A DNA stretch of 64,000 bases from Streptomyces sp. Ru73 (GCF_002920575.1 NZ_PQSQ01000002.1:124001-188000); one strand, 5' to 3'. Shown: positions 17,583-26,819, counted from the first letter of the stretch. The notes: a model not told the origin generated them from the letters alone. Program-made: numbers and translations.

Positions 17583-18930
17583 GGCCCACGTACCCCGGTT
17601 CGGTCCGGCGCGCGTCGGCGTCGGGAAGGCGGATGAGATCGATGAGCACCGGACCGCCGTCGCCGTGCGGCAGTGCCGACAGCACGGCCGGGTCCTTGGT
17701 GCCGACCAGGCAGACCTCGGCGTGTCCGAGCACCTCGTCGACGGAGTCGGCGAGCAGCTGCGCGAGGTGCGGCAGCCGGCTCTCGATGTACTCGCGGTTC
17801 GCGCCCAGCAGCCGGGACAGGCTCACGTTGGCGTCGTAGATCTTGAGGTCGTACCCCTTGCCGAAGAGGCGCTCCGCCAGCTCGACGAGCGGGCTCTCGC
17901 GGAGGTCGTCGGTGCCGGGCTTGAAGGACAGCCCGAAGAGGCCCACCCGGCGCTTGCCGGTGCGCTCGACCAGCTCCACCGCGCGCTGCAGATGGTCGGC
18001 GTTGGAGGGCAGTACGTGGGAGAGGATCGGCACCGAGACGTCGGCCCGCCGCGCCGCGTGGACCAGGCTGCGCAGGTCCTTGGGCAGGCAGGAGCCGCCG
18101 AAGGCGAAGCCGGGGCGCAGGTAGGCGGGGCTGATGTTCAGCTTGCGGTCGGCCAGGAACACGTCCATCACCTGGTGCGAGTCCACCCCGAGCGCCTGGC
18201 ACACCGCGCCCAGCTCGTTCGCGAAGCCGATCTTGAGGCCGTGGAAGGCGTTGTCCGCGTACTTGATCGCCTCGGCCACCGGGACCGGCACCCGGAACAC
18301 CTCGCCGGGCAGGCCGCCGTACAGCGCCGCCACCACGTCGCCGCTCGCCGGGTCGAGCTCGCCGATGACGGTCTTGGGCGGGTCGAAGAAGTCCCGCACG
18401 CTCGTGCCCTCGCGCAGGAACTCCGGGTTGACCGCGACTCCGACGTCCACCCCTGCCGTGCCGCCGACGTACTTCTCCAGGATCGGCACCAGCAGGTTCA
18501 GGCAGGTGCCCGGGAGCATGGTGCTGCGGAACACGACGGTGTGCCGCCCGCGCCCCTCTCGCCCGGCCGTCCCGCCCTCGGCCGGTGCGGTCCGGTCGGC
18601 CAGCGCGGCGCCGATCTCCTCGGTGACCCGCTCCAAGTACGTCGTGCACAGGCTGCCGTTGGGCTCCGACGGCGTGCCCACGCAGATCAGCGACACCTCG
18701 CTGTCCATGACCGCCTCGCGGACGTCGCGGGTGGCGCGCAAGGCTCCGGTCCGCACGACCTCGGCGATGAGCTCACCGATCCGCTCCTCGACCACCGGGG
18801 CCTTGCCGTCGTTGACCAGGTCGACCTTCACCTGGTTGACGTCCACCCCGATGACCTCGTGGCCCATGCTCGCCAGGCACGCGGCCGACACGCAGCCCAC
18901 GTAGCCGAGCCCGAAGACGCTTACTCTCAT
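17572..18930 (-). CDS. Nucleotide-sugar 6-dehydrogenase (UDP-glucose/GDP-mannose family)
   Basis: This 452-residue enzyme oxidises a nucleotide hexose to its uronic acid using NAD. It begins MRVSVFGLGYVGCVSAACLA (GxGxxG), with VVFRSTMLPGT and the catalytic Cys in GFAFGGSCLPKDL. The last segment resembles GDP-mannose 6-dehydrogenase AlgD as closely as UDP-glucose dehydrogenase, so the substrate is not settled. A low-complexity insert (APAEGGTAGREGRGRH) lies between the two halves of the NAD domain. The ATG has GGGGGAGG about eight bases upstream. It supplies the uronate expected by the heparinase-like and asparagine-synthase genes downstream. Confidence 0.92.
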   Translation of the reverse strand: MRVSVFGLGYVGCVSAACLASMGHEVIGVDVNQVKVDLVNDGKAPVVEERIGELIAEVVRTGALRATRDVREAVMDSEVSLICVGTPSEPNGSLCTTYLERVTEEIGAALADRTAPAEGGTAGREGRGRHTVVFRSTMLPGTCLNLLVPILEKYVGGTAGVDVGVAVNPEFLREGTSVRDFFDPPKTVIGELDPASGDVVAALYGGLPGEVFRVPVPVAEAIKYADNAFHGLKIGFANELGAVCQALGVDSHQVMDVFLADRKLNISPAYLRPGFAFGGSCLPKDLRSLVHAARRADVSVPILSHVLPSNADHLQRAVELVERTGKRRVGLFGLSFKPGTDDLRESPLVELAERLFGKGYDLKIYDANVSLSRLLGANREYIESRLPHLAQLLADSVDEVLGHAEVCLVGTKDPAVLSALPHGDGGPVLIDLIRLPDADARRTEPGYVGLAW

Positions 18931-19018
18931 GCCTCGTTCCTCCCCCGGACAGGCCCCAGCGGCCTGCGGTCCGTGCGTCGGCAGTTCGCCGGCCCCCCGC
19001 GCATCGATGAGCCGCGCA

Positions 19019-20557
19019 TCAGTAGGCCCCCTGTCCGTAGAGCACCGCACGCAGCGTCTTCCACAAGATCACCGTGTCCAGTGCGAGCGACCAGTCCTCC
19101 ACGTACCGCAGGTCGAGGCGGACGGCCTCCTCCCACGGCAGGTCGCTGCGCCCGCTGATCTGCCACAGGCCGGTGAGCCCGGGCTTGACCAGCAGCCGCC
19201 GCCGGATGTCCGGGTCGTACGCGGCACACTCCTCCGGCAGCGGAGGCCGCGGCCCGACGAGCGACATCGATCCGGTGAGTACGTTGAAGAGCTGCGGGAG
19301 CTCGTCGATCGAGTACCGGCGCAGTACCGCTCCCACCCGCGTGACCCGCGGGTCCCGGCGGAGCTTGAACAGCAGCCCCGCGCCCTCGTTGCGGTCGGCG
19401 AGCTGCGCACGTGCCCCGTGCGCACCGGCGACCATGGTGCGGAACTTGTAGATGGTGAACTCGCGCCCGTCCTTGCCGACCCGGCGCTGGCTGTAGAACG
19501 CCCCGCCCCGGCTGTCCACCATCACCAGTAACGCCACACACACCATCAGCGGCGCGAACAGCACCAGCAGGATCGCCGCGCCCAGCCGGTCGACGACCTC
19601 TTTGACCGCCCGGCGCCCGCCGGTGAAGGTGGGCATGCTGACCCGCAGCAGGGGTATCCCGAGCACCGCGTCGACGTGCAGCCGCGGGCCCGCCACCTCC
19701 ATCAGCACCGGGGCCACGACCATCTCGGCGTCGCTGCCTTCGAGGTTCCAGGCCAGCCGCTGCAGCCGGTCCGGTGTCCAGTGCGGGTCCGGCGTGACCG
19801 CCACGACCCGGTAGCCGTCGTGGCGGACGTGCTTGGCGACGTCGGCCAGCCGGCCGACGACCGGCACGCCGTCCAGCTGGTCGCCGTCGAGCCCGCGCCC
19901 GTCCGTCGTGCACACGGCCTCCACGCGCCAGCCGAGGTGCGGGAACTTGCGGGTCCGGGTGATCAGGTCGCGCACGGTGTCCGGGCTCCCGGCGGCGAGC
20001 ACCGGTCTCAGGCACAGCCCCTGCTTCCGCTGCTTGTGCAGCGAGAGGCGGAGCAGATACCGCTCCGTCATGGTGACGAGCGCGATCGCGGGGATCGCGA
20101 CGAAGATCCAGAGCTTGATGTTGCGCGAGGTCAGGGCGATCCCGCCGAGCGCGAGGACGACGGTCGCCGTGAACAGCGAGCGTCCGAGCCGGCGGAACTC
20201 CTCGGCCCCCTGGCCGAGTACGGCCGGAGCCCACGCCCGGCTCACCGCGAGCGCTCCCAGCACCAGCAGCTCGGTGCCGAAGGCGAGGATGCCCCACTTC
20301 TCGTGCCAGTTGGCCGCGTCCCGCACCCCGAAGAAGTTGCCGATCGCCGCCACCACCGAGCCGGTCGCGACGGTATCGCTGAGGATCACGGTACGGCGGT
20401 ACCGCTGCTCCCAGTCGATCGCCGGCCGGCCGATCGCCCCGTCCGTCAGACGCCCGCGCTCCGACGGAAAAGGGCCGACTAATCCCCCCTGCCGCACAGA
20501 AACCCCCCGGTCCCCAGTGGTACGCGAAGCAGGGGGCACCGGCCCCCCGCCGCTCAT
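19019..20557 (-). CDS. Undecaprenyl-phosphate sugar phosphotransferase (WbaP/WcaJ-type)
   Basis: This 512-residue membrane protein is the probable priming enzyme, moving a sugar 1-phosphate from its nucleotide carrier to undecaprenyl phosphate. It has four to five N-terminal membrane segments, a central Rossmann-like CoA-binding-type domain (about 190-290), a further TM near 345-370, and the bacterial sugar transferase domain. That domain contains YSQRRVGKDGREFTIYKFRT, SIDELPQLFNVLTGSMSLVG and KPGLTGLWQISGRSDL. It is the first gene of the minus-strand locus, so its promoter should lie in the 626-base gap to its right. Residues 1-40 are poorly conserved and the true start may lie further in. 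Confidence 0.93.
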   Translation of the reverse strand: MSGGGPVPPASRTTGDRGVSVRQGGLVGPFPSERGRLTDGAIGRPAIDWEQRYRRTVILSDTVATGSVVAAIGNFFGVRDAANWHEKWGILAFGTELLVLGALAVSRAWAPAVLGQGAEEFRRLGRSLFTATVVLALGGIALTSRNIKLWIFVAIPAIALVTMTERYLLRLSLHKQRKQGLCLRPVLAAGSPDTVRDLITRTRKFPHLGWRVEAVCTTDGRGLDGDQLDGVPVVGRLADVAKHVRHDGYRVVAVTPDPHWTPDRLQRLAWNLEGSDAEMVVAPVLMEVAGPRLHVDAVLGIPLLRVSMPTFTGGRRAVKEVVDRLGAAILLVLFAPLMVCVALLVMVDSRGGAFYSQRRVGKDGREFTIYKFRTMVAGAHGARAQLADRNEGAGLLFKLRRDPRVTRVGAVLRRYSIDELPQLFNVLTGSMSLVGPRPPLPEECAAYDPDIRRRLLVKPGLTGLWQISGRSDLPWEEAVRLDLRYVEDWSLALDTVILWKTLRAVLYGQGAY

Positions 20558-21183
20558 GACATCTCGGCTGATTCAGCGCTACGTGAGCGGTCCTTCCGGA
20601 CGGCAGGAACCCGCACCCCCTGCCCCACACTCACGTGCGCGGGATCCCGGCGGAACCCTGGGTGCTCCCCTCACCCAGGACCCCCTACGGGCCCCACGAA
20701 TTGATCGTCCCCCCTGGCACCGGAGACACAGTCACCTGCTCTCCACAGCACCCAACCCAAAGATCGCCATTTGTCGCTCCGTGTCACACCATGCGAAGCA
20801 AGGTCAATCTAGACCATCGATCCCCATCTGCAGAGAGGTATGTGTGGGATTTGTGGTCAAGATTTGGAGACGCCTCGACCAACCCGTGCGGGTCAAGTGA
20901 CCATCCTGGGCGCCGTGGTGACGGCGATACGTCATACGACCTGCGGTGATGGGCACCCACGAGGGCACCCACAGCGCGCCCCGGCCACCCCTCCCACCCC
21001 TCCGGCAGCCAGGCGCCACCGCTCGCACGCCGCGAGACGGACCAGCGTCCCGGGCTCCCGCACGGCACCCCCCACCTTGCGTGACGTTGAGCAATTGATT
21101 CACTACGGTGGGTGGCTGCAGTTGCCAGTAACAGCCAGACATCCGGCCTTCCCGCCCTCCCGCGGGGGCCAATAGGAGACACC
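20558..21183. other. Intergenic region between divergent genes
   Basis: This 626-base stretch separates the first gene of the polysaccharide locus (leftward) from the EF-hand gene (rightward). No coding frame in it looks real. The part from about 20740 to 20880 is less GC-rich than its surroundings and contains TTGACC elements on the minus strand, so it is the best place to look for the promoter of the polysaccharide operon. No clear -10 partner, repeat or hairpin was found. The EF-hand gene has AGGAGA just before its ATG. Confidence 0.5.
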
Positions 21184-21465
21184 ATGCAGACTCGCACCGC
21201 TGCCACCGCGATGGCTCTGACGGCGGCAGCCGTCCTCGGCGCGAGCGGTTCCGCCTTTGCCAGCGCCCCCGCGAGCACCCCTCCCACCTTCCACCAGATC
21301 GACACGGACAGGAGCGGCACGATCAGCGAGCCGGAACTGCTCGTGGCGGGGAAGCAGCAGGGGGTCTCCGAGCCCACCATTCGCAAGGCCTTCCACCTGG
21401 TGGACCGCGACTCGAACGGCCAGATCAGCAAGGAAGAGTTCGTCCAGGCGTCGCGCACGCGGTAG
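21184..21465 (+). CDS. Small secreted EF-hand calcium-binding protein
   Basis: This 93-residue protein starts with a Sec signal peptide (MQTRTAATAMALTAAAVLGA, cleavage after about AFA at 26). Two EF-hand loops follow, DTDRSGTISEPE and DRDSNGQISKEE, with Asp/Asn/Ser at calcium positions and Glu at the twelfth position of each. It likely binds calcium outside the cell or at the wall; no enzymatic domain is present. The start is supported by AGGAGACACC before ATG. The gene is monocistronic, closed by a strong hairpin. Confidence 0.9.
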   Translation: MQTRTAATAMALTAAAVLGASGSAFASAPASTPPTFHQIDTDRSGTISEPELLVAGKQQGVSEPTIRKAFHLVDRDSNGQISKEEFVQASRTR

Positions 21466-21483
21466 CAGCGGGGAACGCCGGCC

Positions 21484-21518
21484 CGGTGCCCTCCGTGGCG
21501 AACGGAGGGCACCGCTTT
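21484..21518 (+). terminator. Intrinsic terminator of the EF-hand gene
   Basis: A perfect 12-base-pair stem (CGGTGCCCTCCG / CGGAGGGCACCG) with a 7-base loop lies 18 bases after the stop codon and is followed by CTTTC. The T-run is short, as is normal in Streptomyces. Confidence 0.8.
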
Positions 21519-21682
21519 CGTGCCCCGCCCCTGGGCGGGTGAGGCGGATGTACGCCTCGCTCGCCCGGCGTGCGTGTGGCGCGCCACCGCACGAGGCCGC
21601 CGCGCAACGGAACCCGGTCAACCGCACCTCCACAGGCGATAAACCCGGTGACACGAACAGTCGGCCGAGATACTGATGGCCC

Positions 21683-22429
21683 ATGAATGAGGTCAAGGTC
21701 GTCGTCGCCCATTCCGAGCGTGCGACCCTTCGCGTCGGCGATGTGTTCCTGAAGGTGGACACCGATCAAGCACGCATCGACGTCGAGATCGAGGCGATGG
21801 CCCTGGCGCCGGTCCCGACCCCGCGGATCCTGTGGCGCGAGCCGCCCGTGCTCGCGATCGCCGCGGTCCCGGGGACGGCGCTCGGCCGCCTCGGCGAGCC
21901 ACCGAGCGCGTCCCCGGCGGCCTGGGCCGCGGCGGGTGCCGCCCTCCGGAAGCTGCACGACGCGCCGCTGCCACCCTGGCCCGGCCGGGCCGGGCGGGAC
22001 CCCGACGAGCTGGCGGCGGACCTCGACGACGAGTGCGAGTGGCTCGTGACGCATGGCGTCCTCCCCGCCGACCTGGTCACCCGCAACCGCCGGGTCGCCG
22101 AGGCCGCACTCCGACCGCGCCCTCCCGCCTTCACGCACGGCGACCTGCAGATCGCTCACGTGTTCACCGACGGCGACGAGATCACGGGCATCATCGACTG
22201 GTCCGAGGCGGGCCGGGGCGACGCCCTGTACGACCTCGCCACCTTGACCCTCGGACACGAGAACCACCTCGCCGACGTCCTCACCGGCTACGGCACCGAC
22301 GCCGACCCCGACGCGATCCGCGGCTGGTGGTCACTGCGCAGCCTGCTGGGGATCCGCTGGCTGATCGACCACGGCTTCGACCCATTCGCCCCGGGCTGCG
22401 AAGTCGACGTACTGAGGTCCCGGATGTGA
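21683..22429 (+). CDS. Aminoglycoside phosphotransferase-fold (APH) family protein
   Basis: This 248-residue protein shows the APH/choline-kinase fold motifs. FTHGDLQIAHVF is the Brenner catalytic loop with HGD; the usual Asn is replaced by His in the LQIAH segment. IIDWSEAGRGDALYDLA is the metal-binding DxD-type motif. The N-lobe has VFLKVDT with a candidate ATP-binding Lys. Family members phosphorylate aminoglycosides, homoserine, choline or unknown small molecules, so resistance should not be assumed. It stands alone between the EF-hand terminator and a convergent lipase gene. Confidence 0.85.
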   Translation: MNEVKVVVAHSERATLRVGDVFLKVDTDQARIDVEIEAMALAPVPTPRILWREPPVLAIAAVPGTALGRLGEPPSASPAAWAAAGAALRKLHDAPLPPWPGRAGRDPDELAADLDDECEWLVTHGVLPADLVTRNRRVAEAALRPRPPAFTHGDLQIAHVFTDGDEITGIIDWSEAGRGDALYDLATLTLGHENHLADVLTGYGTDADPDAIRGWWSLRSLLGIRWLIDHGFDPFAPGCEVDVLRSRM

Positions 22430-22607
22430 GACCGCGTGCCCTTCAGCGGACAGGTCGTAGAAGGGCGGAAGCGACGATGCGAGGTGCTGATTCGGGCGGC
22501 CGGGGGTGGGTTGCAGCGCCGAAGCCACGCGACGGTGCGTGGATCGCGCCCGAGGGGCGGGCGGTAACCAGCGGCCGGTACGACCGCGCTCGGCCGGGCG
22601 AGGGGGA

Positions 22608-23297
22608 TCACTGGTTGATGGCGTCCCGGGTCTGGGCGTAGACCGTTGCGTCGGTGAGCAGGTCGGTGTGGCTGAGGCAGGCGGTCCGGGTGTTGGCCGC
22701 GCCGGACAGGGAGACCGAAGAGTCCGGATTGATCACGGTGTCGCAGGGCGACCACCAGGTGGCGTAACGGGGCGAGCCCGGCGTCTCGTCACCGGAGTTG
22801 AGGGCAGCGAGGAAGCTGGAGCCGATGCGCATCTCGGTGCAGGAGGTGTCGAAGCAGGTGTTGGCACTGTCGGTGCCGTGGTTCGGTCCGCCCAATGACA
22901 CCCAGGCGTCGACCTTGGAGGTCCCGCCGAGGTTCTTCAGGTAGTAGCGCGAGGAGAGCCCTCCCATGGAGTGGCTGACGATGTCGACCTTGGTGGAGCC
23001 GGTGGCCGCGAGGAGACGGTCGACCTCGGCGGACAGCTGCTGGGCGGTCGTGGCATTGGACTGGTGCCAGTCGTAGGACCACTGGTCGAGGTATGAGGAC
23101 GGCCAGCCGTCGGTTCTGAAGCGGCCCGCCATGGTGTTCCAGTTGCCGGCGTCACCGGTGTAGCCGTGCACGAACAGGACCGGGTTGCTGGTGGAGTTGA
23201 AGGTCGGGCTGCTCGCCGCCTGAGCGGGAAGCGCCGCCTGCACGGCGAGCAGGGCGCCGGCCACGGCCACGGCCGCGCTCGCGAGGGTTATGTTCAT
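22608..23297 (-). CDS. Secreted lipase/esterase (alpha/beta hydrolase)
   Basis: This 229-residue enzyme has an N-terminal signal peptide ending around ALPAQAA. The mature part is a class 2-type triacylglycerol lipase: oxyanion region VLFVHGYTGDAGNW, nucleophile elbow VSHSMGGL (GxSxG-like with Ser), and a C-terminal SHTDLL bearing the likely catalytic His. Several Cys residues (NTCFDTSC and others) suggest disulfides, in keeping with secretion. It is transcribed alone, convergent to the APH-like gene. Three near-identical short repeats lie about 40-80 bases upstream of its ATG and may belong to its promoter. Confidence 0.9.
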   Translation of the reverse strand: MNITLASAAVAVAGALLAVQAALPAQAASSPTFNSTSNPVLFVHGYTGDAGNWNTMAGRFRTDGWPSSYLDQWSYDWHQSNATTAQQLSAEVDRLLAATGSTKVDIVSHSMGGLSSRYYLKNLGGTSKVDAWVSLGGPNHGTDSANTCFDTSCTEMRIGSSFLAALNSGDETPGSPRYATWWSPCDTVINPDSSVSLSGAANTRTACLSHTDLLTDATVYAQTRDAINQ

Positions 23298-23953
23298 GAG
23301 GGACTCTCCGGTGGGGTTCGGGACAGCGTTCGTTGGCGCGTTCTGACAGATGGCGCGTTCAGATGGCGCGTTCTGACAAAGGGCAGCGCGAGGCGTTTCC
23401 CGGGTCACGGGAGCTGTGCCTACAGGCGTGCGGCGGCATCGCGAGGGACTGGCACGCCGCGGCCGCACGCAGGGGGACACCGGTGTCATCGAGGGTGGCG
23501 TGAGAGTACTAGCCGGTAGACATTGCCGGGCAAGAGGCGTGCGCGGAATTTTTCCGCCCCCATACCGGAGGGGGCGCACCCGGCGCGGCGAAGCTGTCGC
23601 TCCCGCCGGGAGCGGACCGGCCCGAGGAGGACGGACACCCACCCCGGGCGGAATCCCGCCTCGCCGGCACACCACTCGGCCGACTCCCGATGCGGCGCTC
23701 CGTCACCTCACGGCCCCCACTTCGTCGGGAACCCGGTCCGGATACGAGACGGCTCCCTCGGGACCGTCCGTCTCGCCACCGCTGCCGTCGCCGGACGCGC
23801 GGAGCCGGCACCGGCTCGGTCACCGCCCACGCCTGGTCGGTCAGTTCATGACCACGCGCCCCGAACAGACCGACGACCAGCGACCAACCTGCTTTGCGAT
23901 ACGACCTGGGCCCGTCGGCGTCGCTCCGTCTTCCCGCGCATGGGGCCAGGGCC
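23298..23953. other. Intergenic region upstream of the lipase gene
   Basis: This 656-base gap lies between the lipase start and the LacI-family gene stop. Apart from the short direct repeats at 23334-23378, nothing convincing was found. The open frames here show no recognisable domain, no good start signals and no plausible neighbours. The gap should hold the lipase promoter and the 3' end of the LacI transcript. Confidence 0.45.
23334..23378. repeat. Three short direct repeats upstream of the lipase gene
   Basis: TGGCGCGTTCTGACA occurs at 23334-23348 and 23364-23378, with a shorter copy TGGCGCGTTCAGA at 23351-23363 between them. The array sits 37-81 bases upstream of the lipase ATG. It could be a regulator-binding array or a simple local duplication. 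Confidence 0.75.
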
Positions 23954-25009
23954 TCAAGAGGCGGCAAGCCGTGCCGTGGTGCGGCGTGGGATGAGGGTGG
24001 GGGCGTAGGTACGGGTGTGGCCGGGGGCGCCGGCGATGAGGTCGATGAGTTGGTCGACGGCGGCCGCGGCGATGGCGTCGAAGGGGACGCGCACGCTGGT
24101 CAGGGGCTGCGGCAGCCGCGCCGCGAGGGGGATGTCGTTGTAGCCCACCACCGAGAGGTCCTCGGGTACGCGCAGTCCGGCGCGCTGGGCGGCGGCGAGG
24201 AGGCCGATGGCGGTGTTGTCGTTGACGGCGAAGACGGCCGTGGGGCGGGCGGCCAGGGAGAGCAGGCGCTGGCCGGCCTCCTCGCCGCTTTCCATGCTGA
24301 AGGTGGAGGGCAGCACCAGGGCATCCGTGAGGGCGATGCCCGCCTCGGCGAGGGCGTCCTCGTATCCGGCGCGGCGTCCCAGTGCGCTGGAGGCGTAGGC
24401 GGGGCCGCTGACCAGGGCGATGCGCCGGTGGCCGAGGTCGAGGAGGTGGCGGGTGGCCAGGTAGCCGCCGAGGCGATCGTCGCCGACGGCGGCCGCGCTG
24501 CTGCCGTAGGTACGCAGAGCCGATACGTGCGGGATGCCCTTGTCCGCGAGGTCCTGGCAGAAGCCGCCGTCGGTGCGGGCCGTGGTGAGAATCAGGCCGT
24601 CGACGCGGCGTTCCAGCAGCATCCGGCCGTGCTCACGCTCGCGTTCGGGGTCGTCGTGGGTGGTGGCGACCAGGGCGTGGTAGCCGCGTACCAGGGCGGC
24701 GGAGGCGATCTCCTCATACAGCGTCGCCATCACCGTGTCGGTCAGACGGGGCACCAGCACGCCGAGGGTGTTGGTCTGCCGGCGCCGGAGGTTGGCCGCC
24801 ACCGGATTGGGCGCGTAGCCGATCTCGGCGGCCACCTCGCGAATGCGGGCGGCCGAGGAGCTGCGGTAGTAGCGGTGTTCGCGGTTGAGGGCGCGTGAGA
24901 CGGTCGAGCGGCTCACTCCGGCGGCCTCGGCCACGTCCGTGATGGTCGGCCGTACGTTGGTCGCGGATACCGTTTGCCCGGTTTGCGATGCGCGCCTCGA
25001 CCCACTCAT
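23954..25009 (-). CDS. LacI-family transcriptional regulator
   Basis: This 351-residue regulator has an N-terminal LacI helix-turn-helix (TITDVAEAAGVSRSTVSRAL) and hinge, then a periplasmic-binding-protein-like effector domain (TNTLGVLVPRLTDTVMATLY, VFAVNDNTAIGLLAA, VVGYNDIPLAARLPQPLTSV). It lies downstream of the MFS and DapA-like genes on the same strand and probably represses them in the absence of a sugar-acid or related ligand. The palindrome at 27754-27783 and the similar element at 25049-25075 are candidate operators, the second suggesting autoregulation. The ATG before GSRRASQ is the first good start; the 15-residue tail before the HTH is variable in the family. Confidence 0.93.
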   Translation of the reverse strand: MSGSRRASQTGQTVSATNVRPTITDVAEAAGVSRSTVSRALNREHRYYRSSSAARIREVAAEIGYAPNPVAANLRRRQTNTLGVLVPRLTDTVMATLYEEIASAALVRGYHALVATTHDDPEREREHGRMLLERRVDGLILTTARTDGGFCQDLADKGIPHVSALRTYGSSAAAVGDDRLGGYLATRHLLDLGHRRIALVSGPAYASSALGRRAGYEDALAEAGIALTDALVLPSTFSMESGEEAGQRLLSLAARPTAVFAVNDNTAIGLLAAAQRAGLRVPEDLSVVGYNDIPLAARLPQPLTSVRVPFDAIAAAAVDQLIDLIAGAPGHTRTYAPTLIPRRTTARLAAS

Positions 25010-25048
25010 GACCCCGCCCCTCTTGTGCACCTGCTGGACGTCACCCAT

Positions 25049-25075
25049 TGTGCAACATGAACGGAATCGATTGCA
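25049..25075. promoter_or_regulatory. Candidate operator upstream of the LacI gene
   Basis: The half-sites TGTGCAA (25049-25055) and CGATTGCA (25068-25075) match the outer parts of the palindrome upstream of the DapA-like gene, with one base less between them. The site begins 40 bases before the regulator start codon. This suggests autoregulation; inference from sequence only. Confidence 0.55.
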
Positions 25076-25207
25076 TCATCGTCGGGCAACCGGTCCCGTT
25101 CCCCACGCCGCACGCTGCGCCCCCGCCCCTCACCCACTGGCTGCCCGCCCATGCCGCGCGGGCAAGGGACGCCCGGATGCGGCACGGGCGGGATCGGTAG
25201 GTACCGG

Positions 25208-26590
25208 TCAAGGGGAGAGCTCCTCCAGGACCCTGCCCTTGGTCTCGATGGCGAAGACACTGGTCACCAGGGCGCCGAGCAGGGCAACGGCCGCGAAGAC
25301 GGTGAAGACGTAGCGGATGCCCAGTCCGGAGACGACCGCGCCCACCAGGAGGGGCCCCAGGGAGGAGCCCGCCCTCAGCCAGGCGCTGCCGAAGCCGGTG
25401 CCCAGTGCTCGCAGACGGGTGGGGTAGAGCTCGGAGGAGTAGAGGTACAGCGAGAACGTGATGGTCTGAATGATCGCGTAGGCCAGGGTGGCCAGGATCA
25501 GCACTTGAACCGCGCCCGTCGCCCCCAGCGCCGTCAGGCCGACCAGCGGCACCACGGCTGCCAGAAAGGCCCACGCGTACCACCGCTTGCGCCCGACCCT
25601 GTCGATCAGCAGTGCGCACACGACCGAGGCGACCACACCGGCTGCGGAGGTGATCCACCCGAAGGCCAGGCTGCTCTCCAGTGAGAGGCCGAAGACCTGT
25701 TTGTAGAGGGTGGGCAGCCAGGTCATCAGGCCGTTGTTGACCAGGTAGGCGGTGAACCACAGAGCCCAGATCACCAGTGTGCGCTTGAGGTAGATGCCCC
25801 GGAAGAGCTCCCGCCACGTGGAGTGGGCCGTGGCCTTGGGGCTCACCGGGCGTACCACCGGCTCCGCCAGGGGCAGCCCCTGCTCGATCGCATCGTTCTC
25901 CAGCTTGGCCACGACCTTCTCGGCCCGCTCGAAACGGCCCTTGGCCGCCAGCCAGCGCGGGGACTCCGGCATCGCGAACCGCAGCGGAAGCAGCAGCAGG
26001 CAGGGCACGATGCCGAGGGCGAACAGCGCCCGCCAGCCGAAGACGGGCACCAGGAAGTAGCCGGCGATGCCGGCGAACATCAGCCCCGCCGGAAAGATGA
26101 CCTCATACAGCAGAAAGAACCGGCCGCGCTTGTGGGCCCCGATGAACTCGTTGATGTACGCGCTGGCCACCGGCACTTCACCGCCCGTCCCCACACCCTG
26201 GAGGAAGCGGAAGACCAGCATCGAGGTGCCGCTCCCGGCGAACAGGCAGGCAATGTCCATCGCGACGAACAGCACAATGGTGATCAGCAGGGTGTGCAGG
26301 CGCCCGATCTTCTCCGCCAGCGCACCGAAGAGCAGCGCACCCACCAGCTGCCCTGCATACCCGGCGGACAGAATCATGCCGACCTGGCCGGAGCTGAGAT
26401 GCCATTCGTCCACCAGCTGCGGCATGGCGTAGGCGATGGCCAGCACGGTGTAGGCGTCGAAGAAGGTGGCGCTGCCGATGATGACGCGGATGAGCAGCAG
26501 CCTGCGCGTGATCGGCAGCCGCTCGAGGCGGGCCACCAGCTGGGCATTGACGGTGGATGCGCTGCCCCCGTCGGCCACAGAAGTCGTCAT
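25208..26590 (-). CDS. MFS transporter (metabolite:H+ symporter type)
   Basis: This 460-residue membrane protein has the 12-helix major facilitator layout. Typical MFS loop motifs include LFGALAEKIGRLHTLLI (loop 2-3), RFLQGVGTGGEVPVASAYI, PESPRWLAAKGR and ALLIDRVGRKRWYAW (loop 8-9). This pattern is seen in sugar, sialic-acid or aromatic-acid symporters. The gene lies between the DapA-like aldolase gene and the LacI gene. It probably imports the substrate of that aldolase pathway. The ATG is preceded by GAGG. The ligand cannot be named from sequence alone. Confidence 0.9.
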   Translation of the reverse strand: MTTSVADGGSASTVNAQLVARLERLPITRRLLLIRVIIGSATFFDAYTVLAIAYAMPQLVDEWHLSSGQVGMILSAGYAGQLVGALLFGALAEKIGRLHTLLITIVLFVAMDIACLFAGSGTSMLVFRFLQGVGTGGEVPVASAYINEFIGAHKRGRFFLLYEVIFPAGLMFAGIAGYFLVPVFGWRALFALGIVPCLLLLPLRFAMPESPRWLAAKGRFERAEKVVAKLENDAIEQGLPLAEPVVRPVSPKATAHSTWRELFRGIYLKRTLVIWALWFTAYLVNNGLMTWLPTLYKQVFGLSLESSLAFGWITSAAGVVASVVCALLIDRVGRKRWYAWAFLAAVVPLVGLTALGATGAVQVLILATLAYAIIQTITFSLYLYSSELYPTRLRALGTGFGSAWLRAGSSLGPLLVGAVVSGLGIRYVFTVFAAVALLGALVTSVFAIETKGRVLEELSP

Positions 26591-26740
26591 GAGGCGTTCC
26601 TCGCCGTTGAGGTGGGAAGGGAGGGGCCGCCGCGGCGTCAGCGGAACGAGCCGCTCGAGTCGCTGCGGCCGGGTTCGACGGCCTGGGCCGCCGAGTCCGC
26701 AGGCCGCCTCCGAGGGGGGACGCGGCCGGATACGCAGCAG

Positions 26741-26803
26741 GGCGCGCGGAGAGGGAGGCACGGCGCGCGGAGAGGGAGGCACGGCGTGCGGCGCCGGCGG
26801 CAC
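26741..26803. repeat. 21-base tandem repeat, two exact units and one diverged unit
   Basis: Units at 26741-26761 and 26762-26782 are identical (GGCGCGCGGAGA then GGGAGGCAC), and 26783-26803 is a diverged third unit. They lie in the 229-base gap between the DapA-like and MFS genes. Translated leftward they read as PPSPRAV-like repeats, but no start or domain supports a protein there. Confidence 0.8.
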
Positions 26804-26819
26804 CGCACGCCCGGCGCAT

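Noticed and set aside
20840-21175. Possible 111-residue protein upstream of the EF-hand gene
   Set aside because: It has no ribosome binding site, no domain and Thr/Pro/Arg-rich composition from GC-rich noncoding sequence.
21683-22429. Annotation of the APH-fold protein as an aminoglycoside resistance enzyme
   Set aside because: Only the general kinase-fold motifs are present; many housekeeping small-molecule kinases share them.
23509-23967. Possible 152-residue leftward protein between the LacI and lipase genes
   Set aside because: It overlaps the LacI stop, lacks a start signal and matches no family; the plus strand has equally long frames here.
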